Part shown: one piece after another, positions 5,768 to 7,361 of the stretch | Position numbering within the stretch: the first letter of the stretch is position 1 | Layout of the letters: every line of letters starts with the position of its first letter | Assembly (NCBI GenBank): GCA_021323815.1 | Contig: JAJPKG010000300.1 | Span: forward strand, 1-7,361 | From: Pseudomonadota bacterium | Lineage (GTDB): Bacteria; Chloroflexota; Ktedonobacteria; Ktedonobacterales; JACDGC01 | Reading direction: 5' to 3' | Length of the DNA: 7,361 nucleotides | Made by a program: the position numbers and the translations under genes | Notes under the pieces: generated by a model | Told to the model about the DNA's origin: nothing | Database searches by the model: none | Seen by the model: the letters and a program-made list of their open reading frames with translations, nothing else

Positions 5768-5784
5768 TGCTGCATTGTGCAGCA
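5768..5784. terminator. Hairpin between the reductase gene and the membrane-protein operon
   Basis: TGCTGCA and TGCAGCA form a perfect 7-bp stem with a TTG loop, about 45 bp downstream of the minus-strand reductase stop codon. A TTTTT run lies between the stop and the hairpin on the minus strand, but none follows the stem, so it is not a textbook intrinsic terminator. It may still separate the reductase transcript from the next operon. Confidence 0.35.
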
Positions 5785-5829
5785 AGGTAGAGGGAGCGGA
5801 GCGAAAAATCGTTCCCCCATTGCTCGCGC

Positions 5830-7098
5830 TTACGGCTGAAATCCGGTGATCTCATGGGGCGTCACGGGTTTGGCGCGGCCCAGTTGTTTGACGATGGTGT
5901 TGACGAATGCCTTTGCGCCGCGTTGCAGCAGGCTGGGGTTGCGCCGCACGATGCCGAGCACCAGGTTCATGGTGAAGTCGCCGCGAATGGCGGCTGCGGC
6001 TTGTTCCGGGGTGAGGCGCTTCAAAAGATCCAGGCTGGCGTCCCATTGCGCGTCGGAATAGGCGGCGATGCGCTGGTTGATCAGCAGGGCGATATCCAAA
6101 TCGCGGCCAAAACGCGCCCGCCAGGCGCGCTCATACCCCGCCAGCCCTCGTGCGCTGGTGTCGCCGCGCCTGATCGCCTGCGCCGCCGTCTCGCCGGCCA
6201 TCGCGCCCGAATAGAGCGCGAAGCGGATGCCCTCACCCACCAGCGTCGATCCCTGCCCGGCGGAATCGCCTGCCGTCATCAGGCCGTCCATCACGAATTG
6301 TTTCATTGTCCCCTCGGAAGGGAACAGCCCGGTATGATATTCAACCGCGCTGGCACCCGTAAACGCAGGGGCGAGTTGCGGCAGTCGTTCGGTGAAGCTA
6401 AGCAAATAGGTGCGGGCATCCTCATCGACATCCGGGCGGATGACGCCCACGCCCAGCCGCACGCGCCCGTTGCCGCGCGGAAAGGCCCAGGCATAGCCGG
6501 CGGGCGCGACGTTGCTGCCCATAATCAGATAGAGTTCGTCGGCGGGATAGTTCGGCGCAACCAGATCCCATTCCGCGCCATAACCATAACGACGATAACC
6601 GGCGTGCAGCCCAGCGCGTGTCGCCAGGGTGGATGAAAAACCGGAACAGTCGATGGTGACGGGAGCGCGCCATGCTTCCGGCTCATTCAGCGCGCTCTTG
6701 CCGCGCACCCCAACAACGCGCCCCTCTTCGATGATCGGCCCTTCCACCGGCGAGGACGGGTGAATCTGCGCCCCCGCGCGAATGGCTCGCGCCGCCATGT
6801 GTTGATAGACGCCGCGCACATCCAGCACGCAGCACACCGGATCAGGATAGTGAAACGTGCAGGCGTTGTTGGGCGAAAGGAACGTCACCTTGCGAATGGG
6901 AAAATAGAGCGTGGTGGGGATGCCGAGCGCGCGCATGTCGCTGATCCACGAGCCGCCGCTGGTATGGATGGGATAGCCGATCTCTTTCTGGCGTTCCAGC
7001 ACCACTGTTTGCGCGCCGCCGCGCGCCGCTGCTTCCGCCGCCGCCAGCCCCGCCGGCCCGCCGCCGACGATCACCACATCCGCTGTCTTGCCGCTCAT
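5830..7098 (-). CDS. Geranylgeranyl reductase family FAD-dependent oxidoreductase
   Basis: This 422-aa protein is a full-length flavoprotein of the geranylgeranyl reductase/GR2 family. These enzymes use FAD to saturate double bonds in isoprenoid chains, such as menaquinone tails, chlorophyll side chains or polyprenyl lipids, and related members are halogenases or monooxygenases. The dinucleotide-binding motif VIVGGGPAGLAAAEAA lies at residues 9-24 and is followed by the acidic strand end VVLERQ. The family motif YAWAFP is at 202-207. The second FAD motif GDSAGQGSTLVGEGIRFA is at 277-294. The substrate cavity continues to a C-terminal helical part. The ATG at 7098 has a GAGGAA site 7 bases upstream. 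The gene stands alone with its own upstream region. No substrate-defining neighbour is present, so quinone-tail or lipid reduction is only the likeliest role. Confidence 0.9.
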   Translation of the reverse strand: MSGKTADVVIVGGGPAGLAAAEAAARGGAQTVVLERQKEIGYPIHTSGGSWISDMRALGIPTTLYFPIRKVTFLSPNNACTFHYPDPVCCVLDVRGVYQHMAARAIRAGAQIHPSSPVEGPIIEEGRVVGVRGKSALNEPEAWRAPVTIDCSGFSSTLATRAGLHAGYRRYGYGAEWDLVAPNYPADELYLIMGSNVAPAGYAWAFPRGNGRVRLGVGVIRPDVDEDARTYLLSFTERLPQLAPAFTGASAVEYHTGLFPSEGTMKQFVMDGLMTAGDSAGQGSTLVGEGIRFALYSGAMAGETAAQAIRRGDTSARGLAGYERAWRARFGRDLDIALLINQRIAAYSDAQWDASLDLLKRLTPEQAAAAIRGDFTMNLVLGIVRRNPSLLQRGAKAFVNTIVKQLGRAKPVTPHEITGFQP

Positions 7099-7137
7099 GC
7101 CCGTTCCTCGCTCTGGTTTGTTGAGATGTTGCCTCTC

Positions 7138-7143
7138 ATTCTA
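7138..7143 (-). promoter_or_regulatory. Possible -10 box of the reductase gene
   Basis: The minus strand reads TAGAAT here, one base off TATAAT, about 40 bases before the reductase start codon. No recognisable -35 sequence lies 16-18 bases further upstream, so support is weak. Confidence 0.3.
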
Positions 7144-7197
7144 ACACGAGGGCAGAGGATCTGGATGATGGCCGCGCGGCATGTGAGCTGATAGCCA

Positions 7198-7223
7198 GCG
7201 TGCCATGCGGATTGATGGCATGC
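7198..7223. other. Inverted repeat upstream of the reductase gene
   Basis: Arms GCGTGCCAT (7198-7206) and ATGGCATGC (7215-7223) pair with one G-T and enclose an 8-base loop. The repeat lies 100 bp upstream of the reductase start. It could be an operator or the end-hairpin of a gene beyond the window, and no T-run follows. The rest of 7099-7361 holds no supported gene apart from the tiny frame at 7271. Confidence 0.35.
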
Positions 7224-7270
7224 TGTTCTGGGATAGGTGTTTGTGTGTTGCTATAAGCAAGGAGTTATTG

Positions 7271-7330
7271 ATGTTCCCCAACCCTGAGCCATATGGCATT
7301 GATTCCCTTTCTCAGCGTGGCCGAACCTGA
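7271..7330 (+). CDS. Possible 19-codon small ORF or broken gene start
   Basis: An ATG at 7271 follows a strong AAGGAG ribosome binding site (7259-7264) at good spacing, but the frame stops after 19 codons (MFPNPEPYGIDSLSQRGRT). A second frame from ATG 7293 runs off the right edge and reads MALIPFLSVAEPEPEPG, but it has no binding site. It could be a leader peptide, a small protein, or a gene broken by a frameshift. The window ends too soon to decide. Confidence 0.25.
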   Translation: MFPNPEPYGIDSLSQRGRT

Positions 7331-7361
7331 GCCAGAACCTGGGGCATGCTCACAAAACTGC

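Noticed and set aside
5854..6636. 260-codon plus-strand frame across the reductase gene
   Set aside because: It is antisense to a well-supported flavoprotein gene, with no domain and biased composition.

Overview
The window reads as chromosomal DNA of a free-living, fairly GC-rich bacterium. My best guess is Chloroflexota of the Ktedonobacteria kind. This rests on the look of the proteins (an ABCB-type exporter, a bacterial geranylgeranyl-reductase-like flavoprotein, and small HicBA and HNH pairs of the style common in Chloroflexota and Cyanobacteria), not on a marker gene, so it is tentative. No rRNA, tRNA, CRISPR array or transposase is visible.

Layout. Bases 1-111 are a 29-bp tandem repeat running in from beyond the left edge. 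A complete ABC exporter gene follows on the plus strand (152-2014). From 2015 to about 3820 lies an AT-richer accessory stretch made of two parallel units. Unit 1 is the last 290 bp of the ABC gene, then a minus-strand two-gene cassette (83-aa small protein plus HNH nuclease), then a 120-bp non-coding repeat. Unit 2 is a second copy of the ABC 3' end (now a pseudogene fragment), then a different minus-strand two-gene cassette (hicB-hicA toxin-antitoxin), then a second copy of the 120-bp repeat. Flanks are conserved (283/290 and 113/120 identical by my alignment) while the cargo is unrelated. The cargo boundaries fall at the ABC stop codon on one side and just before the first gene's ribosome binding site on the other. 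Each 120-bp repeat carries a 21-bp palindrome over a -10-like sequence about 30 bp before the first start codon, so the two cassettes appear to share one regulatory region.

From 3956 onward the DNA looks like ordinary core sequence, with genes on the minus strand. A multi-spanning membrane protein (5662-5060) and a membrane-anchored extracellular protein resembling a TIM barrel (5035-3956) form a close pair. Upstream of them is a full-length FAD-dependent geranylgeranyl-reductase-family oxidoreductase (7098-5830). Bases 7099-7361 hold its upstream region, an inverted repeat, and a tiny reading frame with a strong ribosome binding site near the right edge.

The point most worth following up is the cargo-swapped duplication. 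It looks like a slot behind the ABC gene in which small two-gene modules are exchanged between constant flanks, and it puts the poorly described 83-aa/HNH pair in the same position as a bona fide toxin-antitoxin module.
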